DNA of 42,259 bases, from assembly GCA_945939115.1 (NCBI GenBank), contig CAMEVC010000021.1:1-42259 (forward strand), written 5' to 3'. The translations under genes and the position numbers were made by a program. This document shows positions 7,758 through 16,897 of the stretch, one piece after another. Each line of letters begins with the position of its first letter. Position 1 is the first letter of the stretch. The DNA is from an uncultured Eubacterium sp. (GTDB lineage Bacteria > Bacillota > Clostridia > Lachnospirales > Lachnospiraceae). The notes beneath the pieces are model-generated. The model was given only the letters and a program-made list of their open reading frames with translations. It did no database searches and was not told where the DNA came from.

Positions 7758-9335
7758 TTATATTCTATCCAGCAGACGCAGCTTTGTCAGTCCATAATAT
7801 GGTCCAAAATATGTTATTAACGCAACTGCAAGTGCGATAAACAGCGAAATTGTATTCGAAGCTGTCAATGCAAACATTCCCCTGTATGAAAGCCATGTAA
7901 ACAGTCCCATAATAATTGAGCATATCGTTGGCTTAACAAAGACTTCAGCATATGGCATACTATAATCTGCTTCATAGTACAGCGTCCTCAGATTCAGAAT
8001 AAAAATGAGTATAGGAAAAGAAGCATTTCCTATAACGACAGCATATATTCCAAGTGCTGAGAACTTCAACATCACATAGACAAGTACAATGTGTACCATA
8101 AGAGAGATAAAGGAATGAACCATCGGAACATTCATCCTGTTAATCCCTTGAAGTGCAGAGCTTGTAACAGTTGACAGTGTATAAAATACAACTGCAATTG
8201 CGCCAATTTTCAACATCATGCCACCCTGCGCGCTGTTATACCCTGAAAACAGCAGTCTGATTATCGGCTGTCCAATAACAAATAATCCCACAAAGGAAGG
8301 GACTGCAATAAACATATTAGTCTTTAATGTCTTAGTTATCTTATCATGAATCGAATCATAATCCCTCTCTGTATAAGACGCCACAACACTAGGAAGCATA
8401 GAGGCAGACATTGCAGAAGCCACTCCCTGTGGAATTCCTATCAGCAGACTGTAGCATGAACTGAAAGTACCAAGGTCAGTTGAAATACTTTGGGATATAT
8501 CTCTTCCGACCATGATGTTGCTGAACATTACATCATCAATCAAGGCACTAATCTGATAAAAAGTCTGTCCCAGAATAATAGGTATCATTGTATATATTAT
8601 AATTCCATATATGTGGCTGTTACTCTCTTTATCCCTGTGCCTGTCCCTGCGTCTTAATTTATTAAATGTAGGTGTATATACCGCATACAAAAATCCCATA
8701 AACAGAACAGCCGTAAGAGCACCCATAGCAGTACCCAACGTACTTCCTGCTGCACCGTAGGCTGATACATTCTCAGAGGATGCAAAGGCTTTCATCATCC
8801 CATAACCTGCTGCAATGCTCACAACTGCATTAACAATCTGCTCAACAATCTGGGACACAGCAGTTGGAATCATTGTACTCTGACCCTGAAAAAATCCTCT
8901 TACCACGCCTAATACAGCTACCAGAAATATTGTAGGAGCCAGTATTCTTAATGGTATTGCAAGGCCAGGTAGTCCTCCTCCATATATTACATTCTCAATG
9001 AAGGACGCCCCGAAGAAGACAAGCAACGCTGCTGCACCTCCGGTACATACAGCAATAATAAGCGAACACCTTAAGACTCTGGCTGCACTTTTATATCTTC
9101 TCTTCGTAAACCTTGCAGATATCAGCTTGGAAACCGCCATAGGTAATCCATAGGATGACAGAACAAGCATTATATTATATATGTTATATGCAACTCCATA
9201 TATTCCATTGCCCTCGCTGCCTATAATATTAACCATAGGAATCCTGTAGAGCATTCCTATAATTCTCACAAGTATTCCGGCAATAGCCAGGATGCTGCCA
9301 TGAACTATGAAATTGCGTTTGTTAGATTCTGACAT
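7758..9335 (-). CDS. MATE-like oligosaccharide flippase of the SpoVB/Wzx/MurJ group
   Basis: This is a polytopic membrane protein of 525 residues with about 14 hydrophobic segments spread over its whole length. The N-terminal part (GSILAIAGILVRIIGMLYRI, then IGSEGNGIYGVAYNIYNIML) is typical of the putative polysaccharide biosynthesis/SpoVB branch of the MOP superfamily. It most likely moves a lipid-linked saccharide or peptidoglycan precursor across the membrane; the cargo cannot be read from sequence. I chose the ATG at 9333-9335, since GGAGAAAG precedes it, over an upstream TTG that lies inside that ribosome site. A terminator (9417-9446) separates it from the upstream operon. Confidence 0.88.
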   Translation of the reverse strand: MSESNKRNFIVHGSILAIAGILVRIIGMLYRIPMVNIIGSEGNGIYGVAYNIYNIMLVLSSYGLPMAVSKLISARFTKRRYKSAARVLRCSLIIAVCTGGAAALLVFFGASFIENVIYGGGLPGLAIPLRILAPTIFLVAVLGVVRGFFQGQSTMIPTAVSQIVEQIVNAVVSIAAGYGMMKAFASSENVSAYGAAGSTLGTAMGALTAVLFMGFLYAVYTPTFNKLRRRDRHRDKESNSHIYGIIIYTMIPIILGQTFYQISALIDDVMFSNIMVGRDISQSISTDLGTFSSCYSLLIGIPQGVASAMSASMLPSVVASYTERDYDSIHDKITKTLKTNMFIAVPSFVGLFVIGQPIIRLLFSGYNSAQGGMMLKIGAIAVVFYTLSTVTSSALQGINRMNVPMVHSFISLMVHIVLVYVMLKFSALGIYAVVIGNASFPILIFILNLRTLYYEADYSMPYAEVFVKPTICSIIMGLFTWLSYRGMFALTASNTISLFIALAVALITYFGPYYGLTKLRLLDRI

Positions 9336-9416
9336 ATCTTTCTCCAAATCAAATGAATTTATCTCTATGATAAAGATTTTACATCTTATACATAATAAAT
9401 GCTATAAACATTTTGT

Positions 9417-9446
9417 AAAAAAGCTGCCACATAAGTATGTGGCAGC
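9417..9446 (-). terminator. Rho-independent terminator
   Basis: On the minus strand a perfect 10-bp stem GCTGCCACAT/ATGTGGCAGC with a 4-base loop (9423-9446) is followed by six T residues (9417-9422). It lies right after the stop of the gene at 9456-10541 and ends that three-gene operon. Confidence 0.9.
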
Positions 9447-9455
9447 AAAAATAGG

Positions 9456-10541
9456 TTAATTAATAATGAAATCCGCTAACAGCCATGTTCCTTTCTGCTT
9501 GACAAAAGTATATGTAAGGGAAGTCTTATATGTCGTGTTGCCCGTTGTATAATCCACATACAAATCATAATAAACATCACATGAAAAGCAGTCATCTGAG
9601 TATTTTCTGAAGTTAGTTATTGATTCATTGTTAAACTTATATGTATATGATTTTCCCCACAGATATGCCCAGATAGCCGGAATATCACTTACATATTCAG
9701 CAGCAGTACCAATCATATAGCTGGAAAGCTTTGAAAGACTTCCCCTGTTAATGATATATGCACCATACTGTTCTGCTATAGTATATATTCTTGATTCCTG
9801 ACTCTTAAAAAGTTCATCATCTCCCGGATAATAAGCCACATAGCCTGTCTTTTTATCGTATTCAACCTGAAGTTCAGTACCACCTAGTGTAGCCTTAATA
9901 TCCGGCTGGGCTATAAGCTGTCCGACCTCATACACTTCATTAGTCGGTGTCTCAACATAATCAGATACATGCAGACAAGGTGCAAACTTAACACCAGTCT
10001 CTGTCTTATAGCTGTCATTTACTTTAACGCCGTTAATAGAAAGCTCTGCTCCGGTCGGAACAGTTATCTTGGCACTGGTAAGGTCTTTTGTGTAATCTCC
10101 AAATGAAATCTCACCCAGTGTCCATTTGTTAAACTTATGCGCATTCTTGCCCTTTGATTTGAGCGTTACTTTGGCAATTGCAGTATCTCCCGCATACACA
10201 ACATATACAGGAGTATTCTCTGAATACTCTCCTGCCTTTTTCTTATAAGTTATCTCTCCATCATCAATCTTGCTCCTAAAATAATCAGCAATTGTTTCAT
10301 TCGTCTCAAATTCACTCATTTCAACATTGTTGTCTGCTATGAGCTTACCTATTCCTTCTGCTGTAAACTGCTCTGCAACCTTTTCCATTGTTCCAGTCGG
10401 AATTCCCTCTTCATAATCCTTAAGAAGGCTATGAAGCATAATAAGTGTGACAACTCCTGCTAAAAGAAGGATTCCACAGTATATGCATAAGAACTTTTTA
10501 AAATTAGAAAACTTTTTCTTTTTTCTTTTATTAACTGCCAT
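9456..10541 (-). CDS. Membrane-anchored extracellular protein of unknown function
   Basis: I do not recognise this 361-residue protein. It has a Lys-rich cytoplasmic start (KRKKKKFSNFKK), one membrane helix at about 18-41, and a large extracellular part. The C-terminal approximately 110 residues (from about YTIAEQYGAYIINRG to the end) have the length and pattern of an NTF2-like alpha+beta fold; that is a guess from pattern. The ATG follows AAGGAGAG. It is the last gene of an operon with a phosphodiester glycosidase (13-base gap) and a GT2-GtrA glycosyltransferase, so a role in surface glycan handling is likely by context. Confidence 0.75.
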   Translation of the reverse strand: MAVNKRKKKKFSNFKKFLCIYCGILLLAGVVTLIMLHSLLKDYEEGIPTGTMEKVAEQFTAEGIGKLIADNNVEMSEFETNETIADYFRSKIDDGEITYKKKAGEYSENTPVYVVYAGDTAIAKVTLKSKGKNAHKFNKWTLGEISFGDYTKDLTSAKITVPTGAELSINGVKVNDSYKTETGVKFAPCLHVSDYVETPTNEVYEVGQLIAQPDIKATLGGTELQVEYDKKTGYVAYYPGDDELFKSQESRIYTIAEQYGAYIINRGSLSKLSSYMIGTAAEYVSDIPAIWAYLWGKSYTYKFNNESITNFRKYSDDCFSCDVYYDLYVDYTTGNTTYKTSLTYTFVKQKGTWLLADFIIN

Positions 10542-10554
10542 GCTACTCTCCTTC

Positions 10555-11754
10555 TTACTTTATTAAAAATGCTGTAGGACAGCTTCTTGGTCCGGTTGGT
10601 GAATATGGAACATTAATAACTTCTCCGTCATAATACATCTGTGTTGATGTACCACCATCCATTGTCGACGCATTGACTGCACCATACTGTGCCATAATAT
10701 CCTGTAAATCTGAGAAAGTTGCACCAATACTGTTAGGCTGTCTTCCATCTACAGCAAGCAGAAGAATTTTACCATCTGCGGTCTGTCCAATTGCAGTTCT
10801 TGGATTAGTTCCTCCGGCTATACCAACAATATCCTGAGCCTCGCCGTTGACAATAAGGAATGGCCCGATATGGTTACTGATGCTGACACAGTCTCTAATA
10901 TTAAGTTCTTTAGCCTTTGCAGCATTCATGTTACCAAGAACTAATTTGTTATCATATGTAATACCTGTCACATGAGATGTTCCGCCATTATCATTAAGCA
11001 CTTCTCCATCCTTCATAACAAGTCCGATTGGCTTGGCTGTATATGTGATATCGCCATCAACGAACTCACCTCCGTTGACACCTCCGATAGCATCATATCT
11101 CTTGGCAATATCGGCTACAACCATACCATTTCCATTAGTAAACTCAGGCACTGTACCAACGAATAAACGGCTTGGGTCTTTGACAATCATAAGTTTTCCC
11201 GAATATGTAGCTCCCTTAACATTTACTATCTCAATATCAGGTGTTTCCGGGTCCTGAGCTGTTGTATCAATAGTGACAAGATCAGCATCAGTGATGTCAT
11301 CTGTCTCCTTTATGGCATTATTCGCCTTTATCTGGTCAATCTCATTCTGAGAACAGAACCAGTTGGCAAGAAATCCAATAGCACTTGTCTCCTGAACTGA
11401 CAGTACAAACTGAATCTTAGCCGTCTTAGATGGTCCATATACAAGCATAGCCATAACAGAATACAGGAAAATCACAATAATAAGAATAGTTGAAAGCAGT
11501 GTTGCTGCCACTCTTCCAGCCCATACAAGAACAGGATTTCTCCTTTTCCCACTCTTCCTGCGTGACTGGGCTGCCCCTTTCTTTCTGTCTGACGATTTAT
11601 CATATGTACTCTTAGGTGCTTTAGGATTCTTATAAACCCTTCTGTCATCATAGCTGTCATCCAGTACATCAAACGGATCAAAATCATCGATATCTTCCAT
11701 CTCTAAATCTTCATAAGAATCGATTGGTCCGTTATCATTATTTCTCTTTGCCAT
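10555..11754 (-). CDS. Membrane-anchored phosphodiester glycosidase-family protein (NAGPA/DUF2233)
   Basis: The family includes the domain of the enzyme that uncovers mannose-6-phosphate by removing GlcNAc from a phosphodiester, and bacterial relatives act on exopolysaccharide or wall phosphoglycans. In 399 residues I see an acidic then basic cytoplasmic tail, one membrane helix at about 82-108, and an extracellular catalytic domain from about 200. Family marks are GGVNGGEF, TNPRTAIGQTADGKILLLAV, and MDGGTSTQMYYDG close to the C-terminus. The ATG follows AGGAGG. It lies 8 bases after the glycosyltransferase gene. The substrate is unknown. Confidence 0.88.
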   Translation of the reverse strand: MAKRNNDNGPIDSYEDLEMEDIDDFDPFDVLDDSYDDRRVYKNPKAPKSTYDKSSDRKKGAAQSRRKSGKRRNPVLVWAGRVAATLLSTILIIVIFLYSVMAMLVYGPSKTAKIQFVLSVQETSAIGFLANWFCSQNEIDQIKANNAIKETDDITDADLVTIDTTAQDPETPDIEIVNVKGATYSGKLMIVKDPSRLFVGTVPEFTNGNGMVVADIAKRYDAIGGVNGGEFVDGDITYTAKPIGLVMKDGEVLNDNGGTSHVTGITYDNKLVLGNMNAAKAKELNIRDCVSISNHIGPFLIVNGEAQDIVGIAGGTNPRTAIGQTADGKILLLAVDGRQPNSIGATFSDLQDIMAQYGAVNASTMDGGTSTQMYYDGEVINVPYSPTGPRSCPTAFLIK

Positions 11755-11762
11755 ATATCCTC

Positions 11763-12848
11763 CTATTTCTTAAAAACCCATCTCTTCTGAATCTGGTAGC
11801 TTACCAGGAACAGTCCGAGATCTATTATAATCTTAGCCACCCCGGACAATATTACGCTCAGTGTAAACAGCTTTGTAGCAGCATACACTAACACATATGA
11901 ACATATAAGCTGGCAGAACCACAGAATATAGTATCGTATAGCAGTCTGTTTAAGGCCCGACTCAGACTTAAACACTGCCTTTCTGTTAAGAGTAAAGTTA
12001 AACACTGACGACAAAATCCTTGCAGCCGCAGTACTCAGGAAAATTCTTAAACTTACAGTAAGACCTATAAGTATAAATTCCAATATATTAAACAAAAGAT
12101 TATCTATCACCCATGAGGCAACAGAGCTTCCCACATATTTCATTCCTGTGCTTCCAAGAAGATACTTGAATATTACCTTGTATATCTTAAGTGAGTCCTT
12201 AATAGGGTTAAAATGTGATGACGCATTATCATCTATGTACACAGTTTCAATAGATTCTTCCTGGAAACTTATATTATACTTCTTAAATGACAGAAGCATA
12301 TTAGTCTCATATTCAAATCTTTCGCCCTCAACCTTATCTAATGTATCAAGATACTTATATGGTATGGCTCTAAGTCCAGTCTGCGTGTCCGAAATATTCA
12401 ATCCGCATAAAATCTTAAACACACCGCTTGTCATGGTATTTCCAAATCTGCTTCTCAACGGAACGCCATCTTTCTTGAAGTTTCTGACACCCAGGACAAC
12501 ATTGCCTGTATCTGCCATAATCCGGCTGCAATTCCTGATATCGTTAACCCTGTGCTGGTTATCTCCGTCAACAGTGACAACACCATCAATATCGGGTCTG
12601 TTCTTCAGGCAGAACTCAAAAGCAGTCTTTAATCCACGGCCTTTTCCCTTGTTAACCTCATGGTTGAGAATAGTACACTCTCTATATGCAGCAAGACTAT
12701 CAAATGGAGCCATATGTTCTTTATCACTTCCATCATTAATAATAATGATATCCTCAAACCCATCACTAACCAGAGCATCAACAACTGCAATGAGTTTATT
12801 ATCAGGATTTAACGACGGTATAATTACCGAAACTTTCATATTGTTCAT
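11763..12848 (-). CDS. GT2 glycosyltransferase fused to a GtrA-like membrane domain
   Basis: The N-terminal approximately 225 residues are a GT-A fold family 2 glycosyltransferase of the polyprenyl-phosphate type. It begins MKVSVIIPSLNPDNKL, has DGVVTVDGDNQHRV (the DxD-like metal site), and NISDTQTGLRAIP. The C-terminal approximately 120 residues form four membrane helices of the GtrA type. Such fusions usually build or flip a lipid-linked sugar. The start could be the ATG at 12848 or the one at 12839; neither has a strong ribosome site. First gene of the operon with the phosphodiester glycosidase and the anchored unknown. Confidence 0.88.
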   Translation of the reverse strand: MNNMKVSVIIPSLNPDNKLIAVVDALVSDGFEDIIIINDGSDKEHMAPFDSLAAYRECTILNHEVNKGKGRGLKTAFEFCLKNRPDIDGVVTVDGDNQHRVNDIRNCSRIMADTGNVVLGVRNFKKDGVPLRSRFGNTMTSGVFKILCGLNISDTQTGLRAIPYKYLDTLDKVEGERFEYETNMLLSFKKYNISFQEESIETVYIDDNASSHFNPIKDSLKIYKVIFKYLLGSTGMKYVGSSVASWVIDNLLFNILEFILIGLTVSLRIFLSTAAARILSSVFNFTLNRKAVFKSESGLKQTAIRYYILWFCQLICSYVLVYAATKLFTLSVILSGVAKIIIDLGLFLVSYQIQKRWVFKK

Positions 12849-13008
12849 CCCATTCTTTGTAAAATTATATCGTGCCCTTCTCTAAACGCACTATATCTAG
12901 GATATAATAATTCCTATAATATTGCAATAAAAATTTAAGAATGCAGTAACAGAGTCATGCTGTCTTCCATAATATTGTATTGTAGATTATTTTTTGGAGG
13001 ATTTTAAA

Positions 13009-13284
13009 ATGAGTGATTTAGCAGCAACAAACTGCGGAGGATGTGGAGGATGCTCAGATAACTGCAATTCAATTATTTGGATTATCATCCTTCTCCTTCT
13101 TTTTGATGGAAACAACGGCTGTGGATGTGGATGCAACAGTGGATGCGACAACGGCTGTGGATGCAGTATACTCTGGATTATCATTCTTCTCTTCTTCTGC
13201 GGATGCGGAAACAATGGCAGCAGCTTCTTCAATGGCATGGGCTGCGGTAACGGATGCGGATGCAACAGTGGATGCGGCTGTTAG
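13009..13284 (+). CDS. Cys/Gly-rich small protein with two hydrophobic segments
   Basis: This 91-residue protein has 17 cysteines and is built from two copies of one plan: a hydrophobic stretch (IIWIIILLLLF, then ILWIIILLFFC), each followed by Cys/Gly/Asn clusters (GCGCGCNSGCDNGCGC and GCGNGCGCNSGCGC). The ATG at 13009 follows GGAGG (12996-13000) by 8 bases; a TTG at 12994 lies inside the ribosome site and is not the start. Similar Lachnospiraceae proteins are, as I recall, auto-labelled chorion class high-cysteine protein, which says nothing about function. It could be a cross-linked surface or membrane-associated protein, a metal-binding protein, or a secreted toxin-like peptide; I cannot tell. 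Confidence 0.8.
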   Translation: MSDLAATNCGGCGGCSDNCNSIIWIIILLLLFDGNNGCGCGCNSGCDNGCGCSILWIIILLFFCGCGNNGSSFFNGMGCGNGCGCNSGCGC

Positions 13285-13300
13285 TAATCCTGCTCTTAAC

Positions 13301-13327
13301 AAGGGCTGCCCTCTGAGGGCAGCCCTT
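13301..13327. terminator. Strong G/C hairpin, probably a two-way terminator
   Basis: AAGGGCTGCCC (13301-13311) pairs perfectly with GGGCAGCCCTT (13317-13327) over a 5-base loop. It lies 17 bases after the Cys/Gly gene and 9 bases beyond the stop of the small minus-strand ORF at 13336-13449. The T-run is weak on both strands. Confidence 0.7.
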
Positions 13328-13335
13328 AAATATGC

Positions 13336-13449
13336 TTATGATTTATTATAATTTCTTTGTTCCATACATTTTGCATCAATCTCATATATGGTATTTTCCT
13401 CCTCCACCAGTATGTTACCGTTATCCTGAATATCCATATTAATAACCAT
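13336..13449 (-). CDS. Possible 37-residue small protein
   Basis: A minus-strand ORF that fills most of an otherwise empty gap. It begins MVINMDIQDNGNILVEEENT and ends KCMEQRNYNKS; it is acidic with one cysteine and no hydrophobic segment. An AAAGGAAAG (13460-13468) lies 10 bases upstream of the ATG, and the strong hairpin at 13301-13327 follows the stop. A promoter-like TTTACA-16-TATAAA (13470-13497) is present but would place the transcript start inside the ribosome site, which argues against that promoter. Homologues in related genomes would decide whether it is real. Function unknown. Confidence 0.45.
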   Translation of the reverse strand: MVINMDIQDNGNILVEEENTIYEIDAKCMEQRNYNKS

Positions 13450-13572
13450 AGCTATACAGCTTTCCTTTTTTTATATTATATGGATTCATTTTGTAAATGC
13501 CTCGGCTCCTCAGGAATATTTACCATAAGATAAGTAATATATATAGAACAAAATATACATCTGTAGGTTCAT

Positions 13573-14007
13573 ATGAAAGAGTTGCCTATAACTGAATTTG
13601 ATATGCTCACTCTGCCACAATATATACAGCTTGCCAAATCAATTATACCTTTTATGGAATTTGGCACACAGCAGACAATGTCTGCATTGCTCCGGGCATA
13701 TGAATTCTCCTGCACAATGAATTATTATAACCGTCCCGAAAGCCTCAGAATGGCCGCCTGCTCAACCAAGCCCCATCTGTCATTAAACAGTTCTATACAG
13801 GATATCTTGGGAGATGAGAGAATTATGAGTACAGTCCTTAAATATTCTCCAGACAACTTCAAGAACATTTTAAGCAATATAAAAAGTTACAACAAAATGT
13901 CCGATTTATTCAATATTTTTAATAAAGATACCAACAGAATGCTGAATCCTGCTCAGCAGAAAATGTATGAAGCATATTCAGAGCAATTAAACAATTTGAA
14001 GTTTTAG
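13573..14007 (+). CDS. Hypothetical protein, first of an unknown pair
   Basis: I do not recognise this 144-residue protein. It looks mostly helical and soluble, starts MKELPITEFDMLTLPQYIQL, and has a predicted helix-rich C-terminus with many Asn, Lys and Met residues. The ribosome site (GTAGGT, about 5 bases from the ATG) is weak. It is followed after 31 bases by a second small unknown on the same strand with a better ribosome site, so the two probably form an operon between the Cys/Gly gene and the convergent leuS. Confidence 0.65.
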   Translation: MKELPITEFDMLTLPQYIQLAKSIIPFMEFGTQQTMSALLRAYEFSCTMNYYNRPESLRMAACSTKPHLSLNSSIQDILGDERIMSTVLKYSPDNFKNILSNIKSYNKMSDLFNIFNKDTNRMLNPAQQKMYEAYSEQLNNLKF

Positions 14008-14038
14008 AGATATTTTTATCATATTAACTGGAGGTTTT

Positions 14039-14281
14039 ATGTCAGAATTAGATTTTAGAAAGCAGCTTCTTTTAAATGAATTCAAAACTCTTTCACAGGG
14101 TAAAAAAAACGAGGAGATAATTCCACTGTTATTTGCCATTAATGATAAAGCCAGAAAATCAGGAATAACCTTCACTAAGGAAGACTGTGAACTTGTAATC
14201 AAAAACTTATCCGGGCAGATGACAGAAAAAGAGCTCAGGCTTTTACCCGAGCTCCTGTCTTTACTTAATATGAATCAATAA
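14039..14281 (+). CDS. Hypothetical small helical protein, second of the pair
   Basis: This 80-residue protein (starts MSELDFRKQLLLNEFKTL) appears entirely helical, amphipathic and soluble, with no known motif. The ATG follows GGAGG by 6 bases. Its stop is 15 bases from the stop of convergent leuS. The last approximately 55 bases of the gene contain, on the other strand, what looks like the leuS terminator. Function unknown; the conserved-looking pairing with the previous gene is the only clue. Confidence 0.65.
   Translation: MSELDFRKQLLLNEFKTLSQGKKNEEIIPLLFAINDKARKSGITFTKEDCELVIKNLSGQMTEKELRLLPELLSLLNMNQ
14226..14254 (-). terminator. leuS terminator embedded in the opposite gene
   Basis: On the minus strand GAGCTCGGG pairs with CCTGAGCTC (14246-14254 and 14231-14239, one G-U pair, 6-base loop), followed by TTTTT (14226-14230). 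It is the only terminator-like structure just beyond the leuS stop at 14297. Confidence 0.65.
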
Positions 14282-14296
14282 TAATATGAATCAAAA

Positions 14297-16714
14297 TTAC
14301 TTGGCAACAATATTAACAATTCTTCCCGGCACGTATATTTCTTTAATAATATTACCTGAAAGCTTACTGCCGAGAGCTTCCTTTGCCGCTGATATAACAA
14401 CATCTTTATCTGCATCCTTTGCAATATTGATTGTCGCCTTGGTCTTTCCATTAATCTGTACAGCAATCTCAACTGTGGACTCAACTGTCTTAGCCTCATC
14501 ATACTCCGGCCAAGTCTGCTGGTATACCCTGCCAGTCTCTCCGATTGCTTCCCACATTTCCTCTGTGATATGTGGAGCGACCGGATTAAGGAGGATAATG
14601 AATGTCTTAAGCTCTCCTCTTGTTATCTTACCTGCCTTGCTGAAATCATTGAGCATAGTCATAAGCTGTGCGATAGCTGTGTTATACTTAAGATTCTCAT
14701 AATCAAAGGATACTTTCTTGATTGTCTGATGCATCTTTGTCTCAAACTCCTTAGAATATCCTTCCTCTTCTGTCATGATATCCTGAAGCTTCCATACTCT
14801 GTCTAAGAATCTGCGGCATCCCTTAACACCGTCTTCAGACCATGATGCAGCAGCATCAAAGGCTCCAATAAACATCTCATAAGTTCTTAATGTATCTGCA
14901 CCGTAATCTCTTACAATATCATCCGGATTAACTACATTGCCTCTTGACTTACTCATCTTCTCGCCATTCTCACCAAGAATCATACCATGGGATGTTCTCT
15001 TCTGATATGGTTCAGGACAAGGAACAACCTTCTCATCGTAGAGGAATTTGTGCCAGAATCTTGAATAGAGAAGATGCAGTGTGGTATGTTCCATACCGCC
15101 ATTATACCAGTCAACAGGAAGCCAGTAATTAAGCGCCTCCGGACTTGCAAGTGCCTCTGTATTCTTAGGGTCTGTGTATCTTAAGAAATACCATGATGAA
15201 CCAGCCCACTGAGGCATTGTATCTGTCTCTCTCTTAGCCGGGCCACCACAACATGGACAGGTTGTATTAACCCAGTCTGTCATGGCTGCAAGTGGCGATT
15301 CTCCATTATCTGTAGGCATATAACTTTCCACTTCAGGAAGTAATAACGGAAGCTCACTCTCATCTATTGGCACATAACCGCATTTGTCACAATGAACAAT
15401 CGGAATAGGCTCTCCCCAGTATCTCTGACGTGAAAATACCCAGTCACGGAGCTTGTAATTAACCTTGGCGTTTCCAATTCCCTTCTCAGTAAGGAACTCT
15501 ATCATCTTCTCTTTGGCATCTTTAACTTCAAGTCCATTGAGGAAATCAGAGTTGACAAGCACACCTGTTGCAACATCTGTAAATGCTGCTTCATTGACAT
15601 CTACCGTCTCCCCATCCTTGGCAACTACCTGAATGATAGGAAGATTAAACTTCTTGGCAAACTCCCAGTCTCTCTCATCATGTGCAGGAACAGCCATGAT
15701 AGCACCTGTACCATAACTCATAAGGACATAATCTGAAACCCAGATTGGGACTTCCTTTCCGTTAACAGGATTAACAGCCTTAAGTCCGTCAATCTGCACA
15801 CCTGTCTTATCCTTGGCAAGCTCTGATCTCTCGAAATCTGACTTTCTTGAAGCCTGCTCTCTGTATGCAACAATCTCATCCCAGTTTCTGATATCATCCT
15901 TATACTTATCAAGATATGGATGTTCCGGTGATACTACCATATAGGTAACTCCGAAAAGTGTATCACATCTGGTTGTATATATTCTTAACTTATCTTCCTT
16001 GCCGGCAATTGGGAAATCAACTTCTGCTCCTGTTGACCTTCCTATCCAGTTCTTCTGCTGAACCTTAACTCTCTCGATATAATCAACACCGTCAAGTCCC
16101 TCAATAAGCTTGTCAGCATAATCTGTAATCTTGAGCATCCATTCGCTCTTAACCTTGCGGACAACCGGAGAACCACATCTTTCGCACACTCCGTTAACTA
16201 CCTCTTCATTGGCAAGTCCTACTTTACAGGATGTACACCAGTTAATAGGCATCTCCTGCTTGTAAGCAAGTCCGGCCTTAAAGAGTTTAAGGAAAATCCA
16301 CTGAGTCCACTTATAATACTCAGGATCTGTTGTATTAATTTCTCTATCCCAGTCAAATGAGTAACCTATAGACTGGAGCTGGTTCTTAAAATGTTCGATA
16401 TTATTCTTTGTTACTATTCTTGGATGAATCTTATTCTTGATGGCATAGTTCTCTGTAGGAAGACCAAATGCATCCCATCCCATTGGATAGAGAACATTGT
16501 ATCCCTGCATTCTTCTCTTTCTTGCCACAATATCAAGAGCAGTGTATGGTCTTGGATGTCCTACATGAAGACCCTGTCCTGATGGATATGGAAACTCTAC
16601 AAGTGCATAATACTTCGGCTTCGAATAATCATTAGTTGCAGCAAATGCTTTCTCCTTCTCCCATATCTGCTGCCACTTCTTTTCAACTGTTTTGTGGTTA
16701 TATACCGCTGACAT
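14297..16714 (-). CDS. leuS: Leucyl-tRNA synthetase
   Basis: Class I synthetase that charges tRNA-Leu in the cytoplasm. The 805-residue length matches Gram-positive LeuRS. The HIGH motif appears as HVGH within [17 protein letters not shown] near residue 50, an editing (CP1) domain interrupts the Rossmann fold, zinc-binding-type CxxC pairs are present (CTSCKVG and CERCG), and KMSKS occurs in [14 protein letters not shown] chose the ATG at 16712-16714, preceded by AGAGGAG, over an upstream in-frame start at 16753 that lacks a ribosome site. There is no T-box leader: only about 180 bases separate it from divergent tyrA, with no T-box signature. Confidence 0.97.
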   Translation of the reverse strand: MSAVYNHKTVEKKWQQIWEKEKAFAATNDYSKPKYYALVEFPYPSGQGLHVGHPRPYTALDIVARKRRMQGYNVLYPMGWDAFGLPTENYAIKNKIHPRIVTKNNIEHFKNQLQSIGYSFDWDREINTTDPEYYKWTQWIFLKLFKAGLAYKQEMPINWCTSCKVGLANEEVVNGVCERCGSPVVRKVKSEWMLKITDYADKLIEGLDGVDYIERVKVQQKNWIGRSTGAEVDFPIAGKEDKLRIYTTRCDTLFGVTYMVVSPEHPYLDKYKDDIRNWDEIVAYREQASRKSDFERSELAKDKTGVQIDGLKAVNPVNGKEVPIWVSDYVLMSYGTGAIMAVPAHDERDWEFAKKFNLPIIQVVAKDGETVDVNEAAFTDVATGVLVNSDFLNGLEVKDAKEKMIEFLTEKGIGNAKVNYKLRDWVFSRQRYWGEPIPIVHCDKCGYVPIDESELPLLLPEVESYMPTDNGESPLAAMTDWVNTTCPCCGGPAKRETDTMPQWAGSSWYFLRYTDPKNTEALASPEALNYWLPVDWYNGGMEHTTLHLLYSRFWHKFLYDEKVVPCPEPYQKRTSHGMILGENGEKMSKSRGNVVNPDDIVRDYGADTLRTYEMFIGAFDAAASWSEDGVKGCRRFLDRVWKLQDIMTEEEGYSKEFETKMHQTIKKVSFDYENLKYNTAIAQLMTMLNDFSKAGKITRGELKTFIILLNPVAPHITEEMWEAIGETGRVYQQTWPEYDEAKTVESTVEIAVQINGKTKATINIAKDADKDVVISAAKEALGSKLSGNIIKEIYVPGRIVNIVAK

Positions 16715-16897
16715 AGTACTCCTCTTTTCTTTCATAACATGCGAAAATTCCACGATGTTTTCAGGCAGAAAAACCCAAAAACACGCATGAAATTATTCTA
16801 CACACATCAAACTGATTTGTCAATTACAGAGCTATAGCTCTTTACACCAACACTTTAAAGTGTTAAAATGTATAAAATTATCAAAGAGGAGGACAAC

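Noticed and set aside
12148-12885. 245-codon open frame on the plus strand
   Set aside because: It lies antisense to the GT2-GtrA gene, has no ribosome site and no family signature.
16715-16897. T-box or other leader in front of leuS
   Set aside because: The gap is short and shared with divergent tyrA; no T-box sequence, specifier stem or antiterminator is visible.
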